A stretch of 64,000 nt of DNA from Leptospira barantonii. Lineage in GTDB: Bacteria; Spirochaetota; Leptospiria; Leptospirales; Leptospiraceae. The notes beneath the pieces are model-generated. The model worked only from the letters and a program-made list of their open reading frames with translations. It had not been told where the DNA came from and did no database searches. The stretch lies in contig NZ_NPDS01000007.1 in NCBI RefSeq assembly GCF_002811925.1, forward strand, positions 186,001-250,000, read 5' to 3'. Numbering within the stretch: the first letter of the stretch is position 1; each line of letters starts with the position of its first letter. Positions 34,586 through 48,814 of the stretch are shown here, in pieces. The translations under genes were made by a program, and so were the position numbers.

Positions 34586-36826
34586 ATGATTCGTGTCTTG
34601 AAACATATCACAATTTCCTTTATCCTTTTCTCCCTCTTGTCTTGCGGATATGATTCGAATCTGGAGATTTTGGATCTTACGAACGCCGATTGGCAAGCGA
34701 CCCTTGGCAATCACGTAAAAACTAAATTAGAAAAATCGAATTCATCCTCTTCGTCACAGAACAAAAAGAAAAACAAGGAAAAAGAATCGAACGAACCCGA
34801 AAATTGGAAAACGATTTCCAATTTCCCGGTCGGCTTCAATGCACTCTTCGAAATACCCGAACAATCGGGTTATCACGACGTAACCGTTAAGGCCGATTTT
34901 TCCGTTTTCTCGGATTCTGCGTTCTTACGATTGCCGACCGCGCTTTATCTTCCCGACATCGGTGAAAATTGGGAACTTTACTTGAACGGAACTTTGATCC
35001 GTAACGAAAGATTTCCGCAAAATCTCGAAAGCACGGATTTAACTCCGGCGATTCGGAGATCCTTAAAGTCGGTAACGCTACCGATTCCTTCCGGTGTTTT
35101 GAAGGAAGGGAAGAATACGATCTTTCTCTACATAATCGGAGAAGCGAATCTAACGCCGTATGTTCAAAACGATCATTTCGGATTCTACCACGCGAGCGGT
35201 TATCGAATTTCTTCGTTTCAACAGATCTACGAATCCACATCCGAATACTTCGAAGTTTTTCTGTACGGGATATACTTTATATTCGGAATTTATCATATAC
35301 TTTTCTACGTAACCCGAAGACAGGATTTGTATTATCTGTATTTCGGACTTTTTTCGTTCGTATCTTCGGTGTATTTCTTTTTCTCTTCGAATTTGATCTT
35401 TCAGAAATTCGTGAATCCAAATTCCGAAATCGATAGTTCGATCTTTTTTAGAGTGGAATATTCGTCTTTAATGTTGATTCTTCCTTCTTTTTTCTTTTTC
35501 TTGAAGGAATATTTTTATCCGAAGGAAAAACTGAAAATCATTCCGGCCATTTTTGTGACCTTTCTGGTAGGTTTGTTTTTCGTAGTTATGGTTTCGCCGT
35601 TCTCCTGGACTCACTTAGCCTTGAAGCTCTGCCAGGTTACGATGATTTTCTTTTTGTTTTATATACTGTTTTTTTCGATTCAAACAGTGAGAAAAAGAAA
35701 ACCGGACGCGCGCAAGATGTTGGCGGGAATCGCGGGTTGTATCGTCTTTGCGGTTTGGGATTTGCTCGATTCGATCTTTAAGATCATCGGTCTTCATTAT
35801 CCTTTTTTCAAGATCGCCTATTCGTTGTTTATCGTGACGATCATCAGCATTCTAGTGTCCAGATACATTCAACTCTACAAAGAAGCTCAACTTCTCAACA
35901 AGGAACTTTCTAATCAGAAGGATGCGTTCTATCGATTTGTTCCGGCCGACTTTATTCGTATCTTAGATAAGGAATCTCCCGTAGCGATTGCGATTGGAGA
36001 CAACAAAGAAAAATCGATGACCGTTTTGTTTTCCGATATTCGAAATTTTACGAGTATATCGGAAGCGATTCAACCTAGTCAAACGATCGCATTCTTAAAT
36101 TCTTATCTTTCCGAAATGGAAGACCTCGTTTATAGAACCGCGGGTTTTGTGGACAAATACGTGGGCGACGCAGTGCTCGCTCTTTTTGCGGACTACAACG
36201 AAAGAGTGGAAAAGGAAAATTTCAATTCTGCGGACAACGCGGTTGAGTCGGCGATCCGAATGGTAAGCGCGGTTCAATCGGGAAGAATGCAGGAAAATTT
36301 TTCGATCCCTTCTCCTTGGAACAATTTGGAAATCGGAATCGGAATCAATACCGGTTCTCTGATTTTAGGAACGGTGGGAAGTGAAAGAAGAATCGACACT
36401 ACCGTGATCGGCGACGCGGTCAATCTCGCGTCCAGACTTCAATCCTTGACATCGCTTTATCAAAGTAGAATATTAATATCTCATCATACATATCTTCAAC
36501 TCCATCGAATGAGCGAAATCGGGATGAGAATGATCGATACCGTTTTTGTAAAAGGAAGAAATCAGCCTGTGGATATTTACGAAGTATTCGAATCCGATCC
36601 CGAGGATATCAGGGAATTCAAAATCAAAAGCTCGGATCTTTTGACGCAGGGAATTTCGGAATACAAATCGGGTAAATTTGAAGACGCCTCCAAAATTTTT
36701 AAACAACTCTATCGCGAAGAATCCAGAGATAATCTTTCCAAGATTTATCTAAAACGCTGTAAACTTTATGCTTCCAAACCTCCGGAAGAGAATTGGGACG
36801 GAATTTTTCGTTTTCAAAACAAGTGA
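34586..36826 (+). CDS. 7TMR-DISM-type membrane adenylate/guanylate cyclase
   Basis: About 746 residues from ATG 34586. A signal peptide with LFSLLSC (lipobox-like) leads to a periplasmic beta domain (WELYLNGTLI...EGKNTIFLYI), then seven membrane segments with the 7TMR-DISM pattern YGIYFIFGIYHILFY and YLYFGLFSF. A class III cyclase domain follows: SDIRNFTS and YVGDAVLALF give both metal aspartates, IGDAVNLASRL the Asn and Arg of the transition state. A short TPR-like tail ends it. It should make cAMP in response to an external ligand. The stop overlaps the next gene (GTGA). Confidence 0.85.
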   Translation: MIRVLKHITISFILFSLLSCGYDSNLEILDLTNADWQATLGNHVKTKLEKSNSSSSSQNKKKNKEKESNEPENWKTISNFPVGFNALFEIPEQSGYHDVTVKADFSVFSDSAFLRLPTALYLPDIGENWELYLNGTLIRNERFPQNLESTDLTPAIRRSLKSVTLPIPSGVLKEGKNTIFLYIIGEANLTPYVQNDHFGFYHASGYRISSFQQIYESTSEYFEVFLYGIYFIFGIYHILFYVTRRQDLYYLYFGLFSFVSSVYFFFSSNLIFQKFVNPNSEIDSSIFFRVEYSSLMLILPSFFFFLKEYFYPKEKLKIIPAIFVTFLVGLFFVVMVSPFSWTHLALKLCQVTMIFFLFYILFFSIQTVRKRKPDARKMLAGIAGCIVFAVWDLLDSIFKIIGLHYPFFKIAYSLFIVTIISILVSRYIQLYKEAQLLNKELSNQKDAFYRFVPADFIRILDKESPVAIAIGDNKEKSMTVLFSDIRNFTSISEAIQPSQTIAFLNSYLSEMEDLVYRTAGFVDKYVGDAVLALFADYNERVEKENFNSADNAVESAIRMVSAVQSGRMQENFSIPSPWNNLEIGIGINTGSLILGTVGSERRIDTTVIGDAVNLASRLQSLTSLYQSRILISHHTYLQLHRMSEIGMRMIDTVFVKGRNQPVDIYEVFESDPEDIREFKIKSSDLLTQGISEYKSGKFEDASKIFKQLYREESRDNLSKIYLKRCKLYASKPPEENWDGIFRFQNK

Positions 36827-37362
36827 TCGGCTTTCGAAAAAACCGCGGTTTACGTTTTACGGAAACGTTTTTAAAAATCGTTTTAACGATTTCGTTTTTA
36901 ATAGGAAAAGTTTCGATTTTTGCTTCCGACCTTCCGGAGTTTCAACTCAAGGATCAAAGAGGAAAAATTCTCAGTTCAAAAAATCTAAAGGGAAAAACCG
37001 TAATCCTTTTGGGATGCTCTTATACAAACGTCGTTCTTTGTAGAAAACATGGCCGGAAGATCTATTGGAGAATGCAAAATCTAATCGACGAGTCCAAAGA
37101 TTTCGTCGAGTTTATTGCATTTTTAGATCTCAGAAACGCGCCGGGAGAAGTCCAAACCTATATCGATGAAAATCGATCCAAAAATTACGAATCGATTTTT
37201 TTGGATTCAAAAGGCGTTTTATCCTCCGGAATTCGATCGAATTTTTCTTGGTTAAGAGTTTTTTCTGGGAACAAGAAATTACTTTTTGAATCTTATTATA
37301 CGGAAGTGGACGATCGAACCGTTGACTCTCTTTATGAAATCATACGAAAACAAAGGAAATAA
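36823..37362 (+). CDS. Redoxin-like (thioredoxin-fold) exported protein
   Basis: About 179 residues from GTG 36823, overlapping the cyclase stop by four bases. N-terminal hydrophobic segment (FLKIVLTISFLIGKVSIFA) likely exports or anchors it. The rest resembles AhpC/TlpA redoxins (FQLKDQRGKILSSKNLKGKTVILLGCSY), but instead of CxxC there are Cys65 and Cys73 eight residues apart. Activity is uncertain. It overlaps the downstream lipoprotein gene by 29 bases. Confidence 0.55.
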   Translation: MIGFRKNRGLRFTETFLKIVLTISFLIGKVSIFASDLPEFQLKDQRGKILSSKNLKGKTVILLGCSYTNVVLCRKHGRKIYWRMQNLIDESKDFVEFIAFLDLRNAPGEVQTYIDENRSKNYESIFLDSKGVLSSGIRSNFSWLRVFSGNKKLLFESYYTEVDDRTVDSLYEIIRKQRK

Positions 37363-38548
37363 AACCCGTTATATCTTCTGCGTTTCGATCTGCTTTTTCC
37401 TTTTTCATTGTGTACAAAAAAAACCGCAACAAGCCGCGTATTGGAGAGAATATCTTTCCTATCAAAAAAACATAATCAACGAATATCCTGCCGGCGGTGT
37501 TCGAAACGCGTTATTCGGAAATCTTACCACCGCAGATGAATCCCTTTTACAAGAAAAAGACGGTTCTCTTTCGATCGATTTTTATCTTCAAAAAACGAAT
37601 CACGGATTTCGAAACGTTCTAACCAACGAGAAAATCCCGCAAAACGTTCCTTATCAAATTCACGCCGAGTATCTTCCGTCCTCGTTTAAGGATCAAAAAA
37701 CGTATCGAATGAAACGGAAAACGATTTCGATTCTTCCTTATTACAGTTACCTGGATTTTTTTCAGCACGTGGACCGACTTCAAAGTTTTTTAAAATCGAG
37801 TTCGACCGATTCGAGCAAGTTCGCATCCGCTTCGAGCGCACATCGTTTTCTTTGTACGGTTTCTCATTGTGATGTTGGCAGAATGGAGAATTCTTCCTGG
37901 CTTTTATATGAACTCGATGAATCCACCGAGGCCGCTTTTCCGCAGTTTTATAAACGATTCAATAAACTCTTAAATCAAGTTTCCTATCGAATCACGATTT
38001 TTAAGTCCGGTGAATTCTTAAACGGAATCGAACTTTATAACGAAGGAACTAAAACGTATCTTAAGATGCCCGATACGCCTTCGGGATATTGGAGCAAACC
38101 CGAAACCTTACACGTTCGAGTATCCGCTTTCATACAAGTTTACGGACTTAAAATCGACATTAGAAGTTTAGGATATAGATTGAAGTTCCATTCTTCCAAA
38201 AACTACGAAAAGATTACGGGAGAATTTTCAAAACTTCCTGAAAAGAAAATAAGCGGACGTTTTCTTCAGATCTTTCCGCCCGGCATGGTCAACTGGTTCA
38301 TACCGGGAAACATGGAAGAATACTTCGATCTGCTTTTTCTTCTTCTTGTTGAAGGAAGTGATGGGAACGGAGGAAATCGATTCGAGTCTGAATCGTTTCG
38401 AAGCGGCGACAAGATGAAGGTGATTCTAAAATCCCAGGCTGAAATTTTTAGAGATCGATTCGCACCTTTCCGTTCTTCGAATGAAAAAGACGACGACCCT
38501 TCTTTCTGGGACTTCCTTCAGAAAATTCTAATGGAAGATCTTACTTAA
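37334..38548 (+). CDS. Putative lipoprotein
   Basis: About 404 residues from ATG 37334, overlapping the redoxin-like gene. The signal peptide ends FFLFHC, a relaxed spirochaetal lipobox. The mature domain has a basic, aromatic-rich composition with two cysteines (RFLCTVSHC) and no motif I recognise. As third gene of the overlapping cyclase-redoxin-lipoprotein set it may belong to the same sensing system. Confidence 0.6.
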   Translation: MKSYENKGNKTRYIFCVSICFFLFHCVQKKPQQAAYWREYLSYQKNIINEYPAGGVRNALFGNLTTADESLLQEKDGSLSIDFYLQKTNHGFRNVLTNEKIPQNVPYQIHAEYLPSSFKDQKTYRMKRKTISILPYYSYLDFFQHVDRLQSFLKSSSTDSSKFASASSAHRFLCTVSHCDVGRMENSSWLLYELDESTEAAFPQFYKRFNKLLNQVSYRITIFKSGEFLNGIELYNEGTKTYLKMPDTPSGYWSKPETLHVRVSAFIQVYGLKIDIRSLGYRLKFHSSKNYEKITGEFSKLPEKKISGRFLQIFPPGMVNWFIPGNMEEYFDLLFLLLVEGSDGNGGNRFESESFRSGDKMKVILKSQAEIFRDRFAPFRSSNEKDDDPSFWDFLQKILMEDLT

Positions 38549-38590
38549 AGTGCACTTGAAGTTTGCTCTTAAGAAGTGTATTTTATTTCC

Positions 38591-38628
<38 letters not shown>

Positions 38629-38690
38629 CGTATAAATTCCAGGATTTATTTTTAGTTCTGGTGCTCGATATTTCTAGAGCGCACAAAATT

Positions 38691-39423
<733 letters not shown>

Positions 39424-39427
39424 GTCG

Positions 39428-39787
39428 ATGAGGATCATTGAAAATCGAGGCGGGATTTCCCGCCTCCTACTCGTTTGTTTTTCCCTACTTCTCTGTTTTG
39501 CAAATTGTAAAGAAGAGGAGAATCTTTCTCCCGAACAAAAGTTGATTTCTCAAGGAAAAGGTTTGTATGTTACGAACTGTTCCGCTTGTCACAACCAAAA
39601 TCCCGCCGTTGACGGGGCGGTTGGTCCTGCGGTAAAGGGTTCTAACTTCGAATTGTTGAAGGCGAGAATCGTAAGTGGAACATATCCTGCGGGTTATACG
39701 CCGAAACGCACAAGCCAGATTATGACAAGGCTTCCTTTGAACGACGATCAGATTCGCGGTATTGAAGCGTTTTTAAACGCTCCTTGA
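39428..39787 (+). CDS. Class I cytochrome c lipoprotein
   Basis: 119 residues: signal peptide with lipobox CFANC (Cys27), then one haem c motif CSACH (51-55) and a likely axial Met99 (QIMTRLP) in the usual ~45-residue spacing. It starts 4 bp after the urate-oxidase-N-like gene and most likely accepts electrons from it, as the fused cytochrome does in PuuD. The lipid would hold it on the periplasmic face of a membrane. Confidence 0.85.
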   Translation: MRIIENRGGISRLLLVCFSLLLCFANCKEEENLSPEQKLISQGKGLYVTNCSACHNQNPAVDGAVGPAVKGSNFELLKARIVSGTYPAGYTPKRTSQIMTRLPLNDDQIRGIEAFLNAP

Positions 39788-39794
39788 TTTAAAA

Positions 39795-39833
39795 AAGAAT
39801 ATTAGAAGTATTTAAGGTATTTCTAATATTCTT
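39795..39833. terminator. Bidirectional AT-rich stem-loop
   Basis: Arms 39795-39810 and 39818-39833 pair over 16 bp with a single G-U, around a 7-nt loop. It lies between the cytochrome c stop and the convergent suhB-like stop, overlapping the latter, with A-run upstream (T-run on the minus strand). It probably ends both transcripts. Confidence 0.7.
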
Positions 39834-40680
39834 AATTTCTTCCGATGGAATCCCGAACGTTTCTCATGATGTCTACAATCTGAGAATGAATTCTTCCGTT
39901 CGATACGACCACTTCCGAGTTTCCGGAAAGAAAACGTTTTCCGTTAAAGTCCGTAAGTTTTCCGCCCGCTTCCGTAAGAATTACGGAACTCGCGGCGGTG
40001 TCCCAGAGTTTTACACCCTTCTCCCAAATTCCATCGAGTAAACCTTCCGCAACCCAACAGGTATCCAAAACGAAAGAACCGGTTCTTCTCATCGATCGAC
40101 CGCAACTGATAAACGCGGTGATGTCGGAAATGACTTCGTTTAATATTTCCTTTCTGTTTGTGGGAAAACTCGGAACGAGCATGGAACGCGCAAGCGATTC
40201 CGTATTGGAAACGTCGATTCTAAGTCCGTTTTTAAACGCGCCTTGAGAAAGGATCGCGGAATATTTCGTATTCAAGCCGGGAACGAAAACAACACCCGCA
40301 ACCGGTGATTCTCTGTGTTCGAGTCCGATCGCCACACAATAAAGTGGAATTCCTCGAACGAAGTTCATGGAACCGTCGATCGGATCCAAAACCCAACGAA
40401 AAGAATTATTTCCTTCGTGCTTATAGTTGTCTTCGGAAAGAATGGAATCGGACGGAAAATTTTGTCGTAGATATTCGACGATGAACTTTCCCATCATCTC
40501 GTCGGCTTTATGAATCTGATCCTTTTCTTCAGCTTCGGTTGAAAAGGCGAAAGTTTTCAAATCTTTCTGAAGTTTCAAAGCGGACTCGATAAAAATACCG
40601 GAGACGGATTGAACGGATTTGATCCTGCGTTTGACTTCCTCTAAAGGAAAATCAATGGGAGGGGCAAGTGGTTGGTCCAT
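39832..40680 (-). CDS. suhB: Inositol monophosphatase family protein
   Basis: 282 residues of the IMPase/FBPase superfamily. Metal motifs: LSEDN (Glu83), DPIDGSMNF (99-107) and WDTAASSVILTEAGG (~225). Substrates in this family include inositol phosphates, histidinol phosphate, PAPS and FBP; sequence points to IMPase/SuhB but not decisively. It is 20 bp downstream of the hypothetical gene at 40701. Confidence 0.8.
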   Translation of the reverse strand: MDQPLAPPIDFPLEEVKRRIKSVQSVSGIFIESALKLQKDLKTFAFSTEAEEKDQIHKADEMMGKFIVEYLRQNFPSDSILSEDNYKHEGNNSFRWVLDPIDGSMNFVRGIPLYCVAIGLEHRESPVAGVVFVPGLNTKYSAILSQGAFKNGLRIDVSNTESLARSMLVPSFPTNRKEILNEVISDITAFISCGRSMRRTGSFVLDTCWVAEGLLDGIWEKGVKLWDTAASSVILTEAGGKLTDFNGKRFLSGNSEVVVSNGRIHSQIVDIMRNVRDSIGRN

Positions 40681-40700
40681 GGGCTTCTCTTCAAAAAAGA

Positions 40701-41618
<918 letters not shown>

Positions 41619-41663
41619 GGGGTTGTTACCGTTTCATTTTGTTAAGCGACATTAAGACGCCGT

Positions 41664-43640
<1,977 letters not shown>

Positions 43641-43729
43641 TCCATTCTCCCTTTCGTTTCGGAAAGAGATTTCATCGAAGGCTCAATCTGAAAAGAAAGA
43701 AAACCTTAATTCCAGACTGTCTAAAAGAA

Positions 43730-43744
43730 AAAATACTGTATTTT
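43730..43744. promoter_or_regulatory. Palindrome AAAATAC-T-GTATTTT between GH42 gene and hslO
   Basis: A 7-bp dyad around one T in the 192-base gap between the divergent GH42 and hslO genes. Outer arms CAGACT (43713-43718) and AGTCTG (43752-43757) add symmetry. The 13-base core AAAATACTGTATT is repeated upstream of dnaA at 12364-12376. Operator-like; no regulator assigned. Confidence 0.45.
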
Positions 43745-43832
43745 CCGAGAAAGTCTGAGACGATACGAATGACGTAAATCGCCTCGTGTTTACCTGACTC
43801 GTATTTCTCACTTCTCGCCACAAAAGGACTCC

Positions 43833-44690
43833 ATGCACAATCAAGACTCACTGATATACGGAATTTTACCGGATGTTCACTTCCGATATTCCGCCGCAGA
43901 AATTTCATATTCGGTGACTGCCGCGTCCAACTTGCACAACTTGGATGATCCGAATACGGAGCTCCTTGCGAGAACGATGATTGGTGCATTCTTTTTAGCG
44001 GATCAGGTCAAAGAAGATACGAAGGTCAGTTTGCAGATTCAATTCAACGAGGATTCTCCCACACATTCGGTGCTCGCTTACAGCGATCGCAAAGGGAGAA
44101 TGAAAGCGGTTCTTCGTGAAAGACCCGAAGAGGACGTCGAACCCGGAAAGGTTATGGAAGAATATTCCGGCGTTCTGAAAGTGTTTCGTTGGAAAGACGG
44201 GGTTTGTATTTATCAATCCGTTGTGCCTTATTTAAACAAAAGTTTTGAGGAGAATTTTCAGAATTATCTGAACACCTCCGAGCAAATCACTTGTTTTGTG
44301 ACTCTTTATATCAGGAAGAACGGATTTCACTGGGACGTGAGAGGAATTCTTTTGCAATCCTTACCGGAAGCAAAGGAAGAACACATTCAAAAAGTTGCAA
44401 GTCTTTCCGAACAGATCAACGCGAACGTGGACGAGTTTTTAGGAAAGGACGTCTACAATTGTTTGAATAAAATCGGAGAATCAACTCGTTCCGCGGTTCA
44501 AATTCTCGAAGAAGGACAACCCGAGTTCCGTTGCGATTGTTCCGAGGGTAAAATCAGGGAGTTGATCCAAACCTTGGGAAAAGAAGAGGCGATGCAGATC
44601 GTGGACGAAATCGGAATGATCGAAGTCACCTGCGAATTTTGCACATCGGTTTATCGTTTTGAAAGAGAAAAGGTAAGCGAATTATTTTGA
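43833..44690 (+). CDS. hslO: Hsp33-like redox-regulated chaperone
   Basis: 285 residues with the Hsp33 fold and the C-terminal zinc/redox switch cysteines CDC (~234-236) and CEFC (~270-273), in the typical Cys-x-Cys / Cys-x2-Cys arrangement. Hsp33 is activated by oxidation and holds unfolded proteins. It is followed 7 bp later by tsaE. Confidence 0.9.
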   Translation: MHNQDSLIYGILPDVHFRYSAAEISYSVTAASNLHNLDDPNTELLARTMIGAFFLADQVKEDTKVSLQIQFNEDSPTHSVLAYSDRKGRMKAVLRERPEEDVEPGKVMEEYSGVLKVFRWKDGVCIYQSVVPYLNKSFEENFQNYLNTSEQITCFVTLYIRKNGFHWDVRGILLQSLPEAKEEHIQKVASLSEQINANVDEFLGKDVYNCLNKIGESTRSAVQILEEGQPEFRCDCSEGKIRELIQTLGKEEAMQIVDEIGMIEVTCEFCTSVYRFEREKVSELF

Positions 44691-44697
44691 GGAAGAA

Positions 44698-45267
44698 TTG
44701 GAAATAGAATTTCAGAATCTCAAGCTGGAAGAATTAGATAAACCCGCCGATTTTATTGCGTCTTTGATCGTCTCCTCTTTGGAGCAAAATCTTCATCCCA
44801 TTTTTTTATTTACGGGTTTGATGGGAGCCGGTAAGACAACGTTTACTTCGAGATTGGTGAAAAAAATCTCACCAAACGCAAATGTCAATTCTCCCACTTA
44901 CACTTTGATCAACGAATATCCGATTCCTTTGAATGCGAATCGGAATTCTTCCGGATTTGATTCTTCATCGAATACAGAATCGAATTCGGAAGAATTAAAG
45001 TTCTATCACTTTGATCTTCATCGTCTGAAATCGCCCGGCGAGCTGGAAGATTTAGGATTCGAGGAAATCTGGGGGAAGGCCGGAGTTTCCATCATCGAAT
45101 GGTGGCAAATCGCAAAGGAAGATTTGGAAATTCTTCCTTTAAAAATCGAAGCCGTGTTCGAAACGGTTTCCGAGGAAGAAAGAAATATCACATTCAAAAG
45201 TTCCGATATAGAAAAATTTCCGGCACTAAAAAGTATTTGGAAAGAATCAAAAGGAAATCCGGTATGA
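44698..45267 (+). CDS. tsaE: tRNA threonylcarbamoyladenosine ATPase TsaE
   Basis: 189 residues, TTG start. P-loop GLMGAGKT (40-47), SPTYTLINEY, and FDLHRLKSPGELEDLGFEE are the TsaE signature. A ~25-residue Ser/Asn-rich insertion (NRNSSGFDSSSNTESNSEE) follows TLINEYPIPLN. TsaE energises the TsaBD complex in t6A synthesis. It overlaps tsaB by four bases (ATGA). Confidence 0.9.
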   Translation: MEIEFQNLKLEELDKPADFIASLIVSSLEQNLHPIFLFTGLMGAGKTTFTSRLVKKISPNANVNSPTYTLINEYPIPLNANRNSSGFDSSSNTESNSEELKFYHFDLHRLKSPGELEDLGFEEIWGKAGVSIIEWWQIAKEDLEILPLKIEAVFETVSEEERNITFKSSDIEKFPALKSIWKESKGNPV

Positions 45268-45944
45268 AAAAGATTCTATTCTTCGACGCGACAAATCAGT
45301 GGATTATCGTAGAATCCTTTTCTCTAAACGAAACGAACGAGCTCGAAACGGTTGCTTCGTATTCCGGAATTCATCCCAGGGAATCCTCGAAACTCCTCAT
45401 CCAAGAATTGAGAAACGTTCTTCAAAAATCGGATTGGAAATCACCCGATTTGATCGTAAGCGCGCTTGGTCCCGGTTCTTTTACGGGTCTTAGGATCGCG
45501 GTTGCGACCGCTCGAAATCTTTCCCAGCTTTGGAGAATTCCCGCGATCGGTTTTGACAGCTTGAACGTTTATACTTCGTTCTATTACGAAGAGGTCGGAG
45601 ATCCGGTGCTCGTCGGAATCGAGGCGAAACAAAAAAAAATTTATTTCGGAATGGAAGATACGCGGGGATTTTTCGGATCTATCGATGTAAAACCGAACGA
45701 GCTCTTGGAGAAAATTCCGGAAGATCGTTTACAAGCTTTCTTAACCTCGCAAAAGTATTCGGATAATCCGGAATTCTTTTCGGGAAATTTAATATTAGAA
45801 AATCTTCCTTCCGCTTCGGCGATTCTGAATCGAAACATCGATACGATTCGGGAAGCTCTGGAATTTCCGGATCGATTTCCATTTTGGAAACTCGCGCCGA
45901 ACTACATACGTGGAACATACGTCGACGATAAGTCAACGGTTTAG
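45264..45944 (+). CDS. tsaB: tRNA threonylcarbamoyladenosine protein TsaB
   Basis: 226 residues from ATG 45264 (TsaE stop overlaps). ASKHA fold with SALGPGSFTGLRIAVATARNLS and VGIEAKQKKIYFGM; no metal-binding His, as expected of TsaB rather than TsaD. It scaffolds TsaD for t6A. Next gene rnr starts 6 bp later. Confidence 0.88.
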   Translation: MKKILFFDATNQWIIVESFSLNETNELETVASYSGIHPRESSKLLIQELRNVLQKSDWKSPDLIVSALGPGSFTGLRIAVATARNLSQLWRIPAIGFDSLNVYTSFYYEEVGDPVLVGIEAKQKKIYFGMEDTRGFFGSIDVKPNELLEKIPEDRLQAFLTSQKYSDNPEFFSGNLILENLPSASAILNRNIDTIREALEFPDRFPFWKLAPNYIRGTYVDDKSTV

Positions 45945-45949
45945 CAATT

Positions 45950-48220
<2,271 letters not shown>

Positions 48221-48300
48221 ACAAAGAAATTCATTTCCTATATTCCTGCAGAACAGTTGTTATATATAAAACCGAAGTCGTTTTAAGCGGCAAGCGGGAG

Positions 48301-48813
48301 GTGAACTTGGATTTGTTTCTGCAGGAGCCGATTCCTCGGAGTCGTTTTCTTAAACTAGGTTTAAAATTCTTAGCCGTAACCGCGTTTGTTCTTCCTGGAA
48401 TCAACGCGTGTTCAAGCGGTCCCATCCCTCGACTGAGAGGTTTGAAAGAGGATCATTATCTTTCCTTCAAATCCTTAGGAGAGGTTTTCCTCAAAGACAA
48501 TCCTCTTCCCGATTTCGATTTGGGTGTCGCAGTCGATGATTATATCTACGGTCATCCGACTCCGATCGATACGGAAGACGTTCTTCTTTTACTCGGAATG
48601 ATTCCTTCCTCCAGTCTTGCGGCACTCGCGCTCGATTTTTCTTTCAAGCCTATGACTTCGTTAACGGTGGAAGAAAGAGAGAAACGTTTATTGTCTTGGA
48701 AAACTTCTTCACTCGGTTTGAAACGGGGAGCGTATTCGATCATGAGACAGATCGCATTCTTCCTCGTTTCAAAAGATAAAAGAATTCAAAAATTAGCGGG
48801 ATACGAGGGATAA
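48301..48813 (+). CDS. Small accessory subunit-like protein of the GMC oxidoreductase
   Basis: Up to 170 residues. The start is uncertain: GTG 48301 directly abuts GGGAGG, so TTG 48307 or TTG 48313 may be used. N-terminus has PRSRFLKLGLKFLAVTAFVL ending GINAC, a lipobox-like export signal, resembling gluconate-2-dehydrogenase subunit 3 style proteins that ride with GMC enzymes. One base separates its stop from the next gene. It likely matures or anchors the enzyme. Confidence 0.55.
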   Translation: MNLDLFLQEPIPRSRFLKLGLKFLAVTAFVLPGINACSSGPIPRLRGLKEDHYLSFKSLGEVFLKDNPLPDFDLGVAVDDYIYGHPTPIDTEDVLLLLGMIPSSSLAALALDFSFKPMTSLTVEEREKRLLSWKTSSLGLKRGAYSIMRQIAFFLVSKDKRIQKLAGYEG

Positions 48814-48814
48814 G

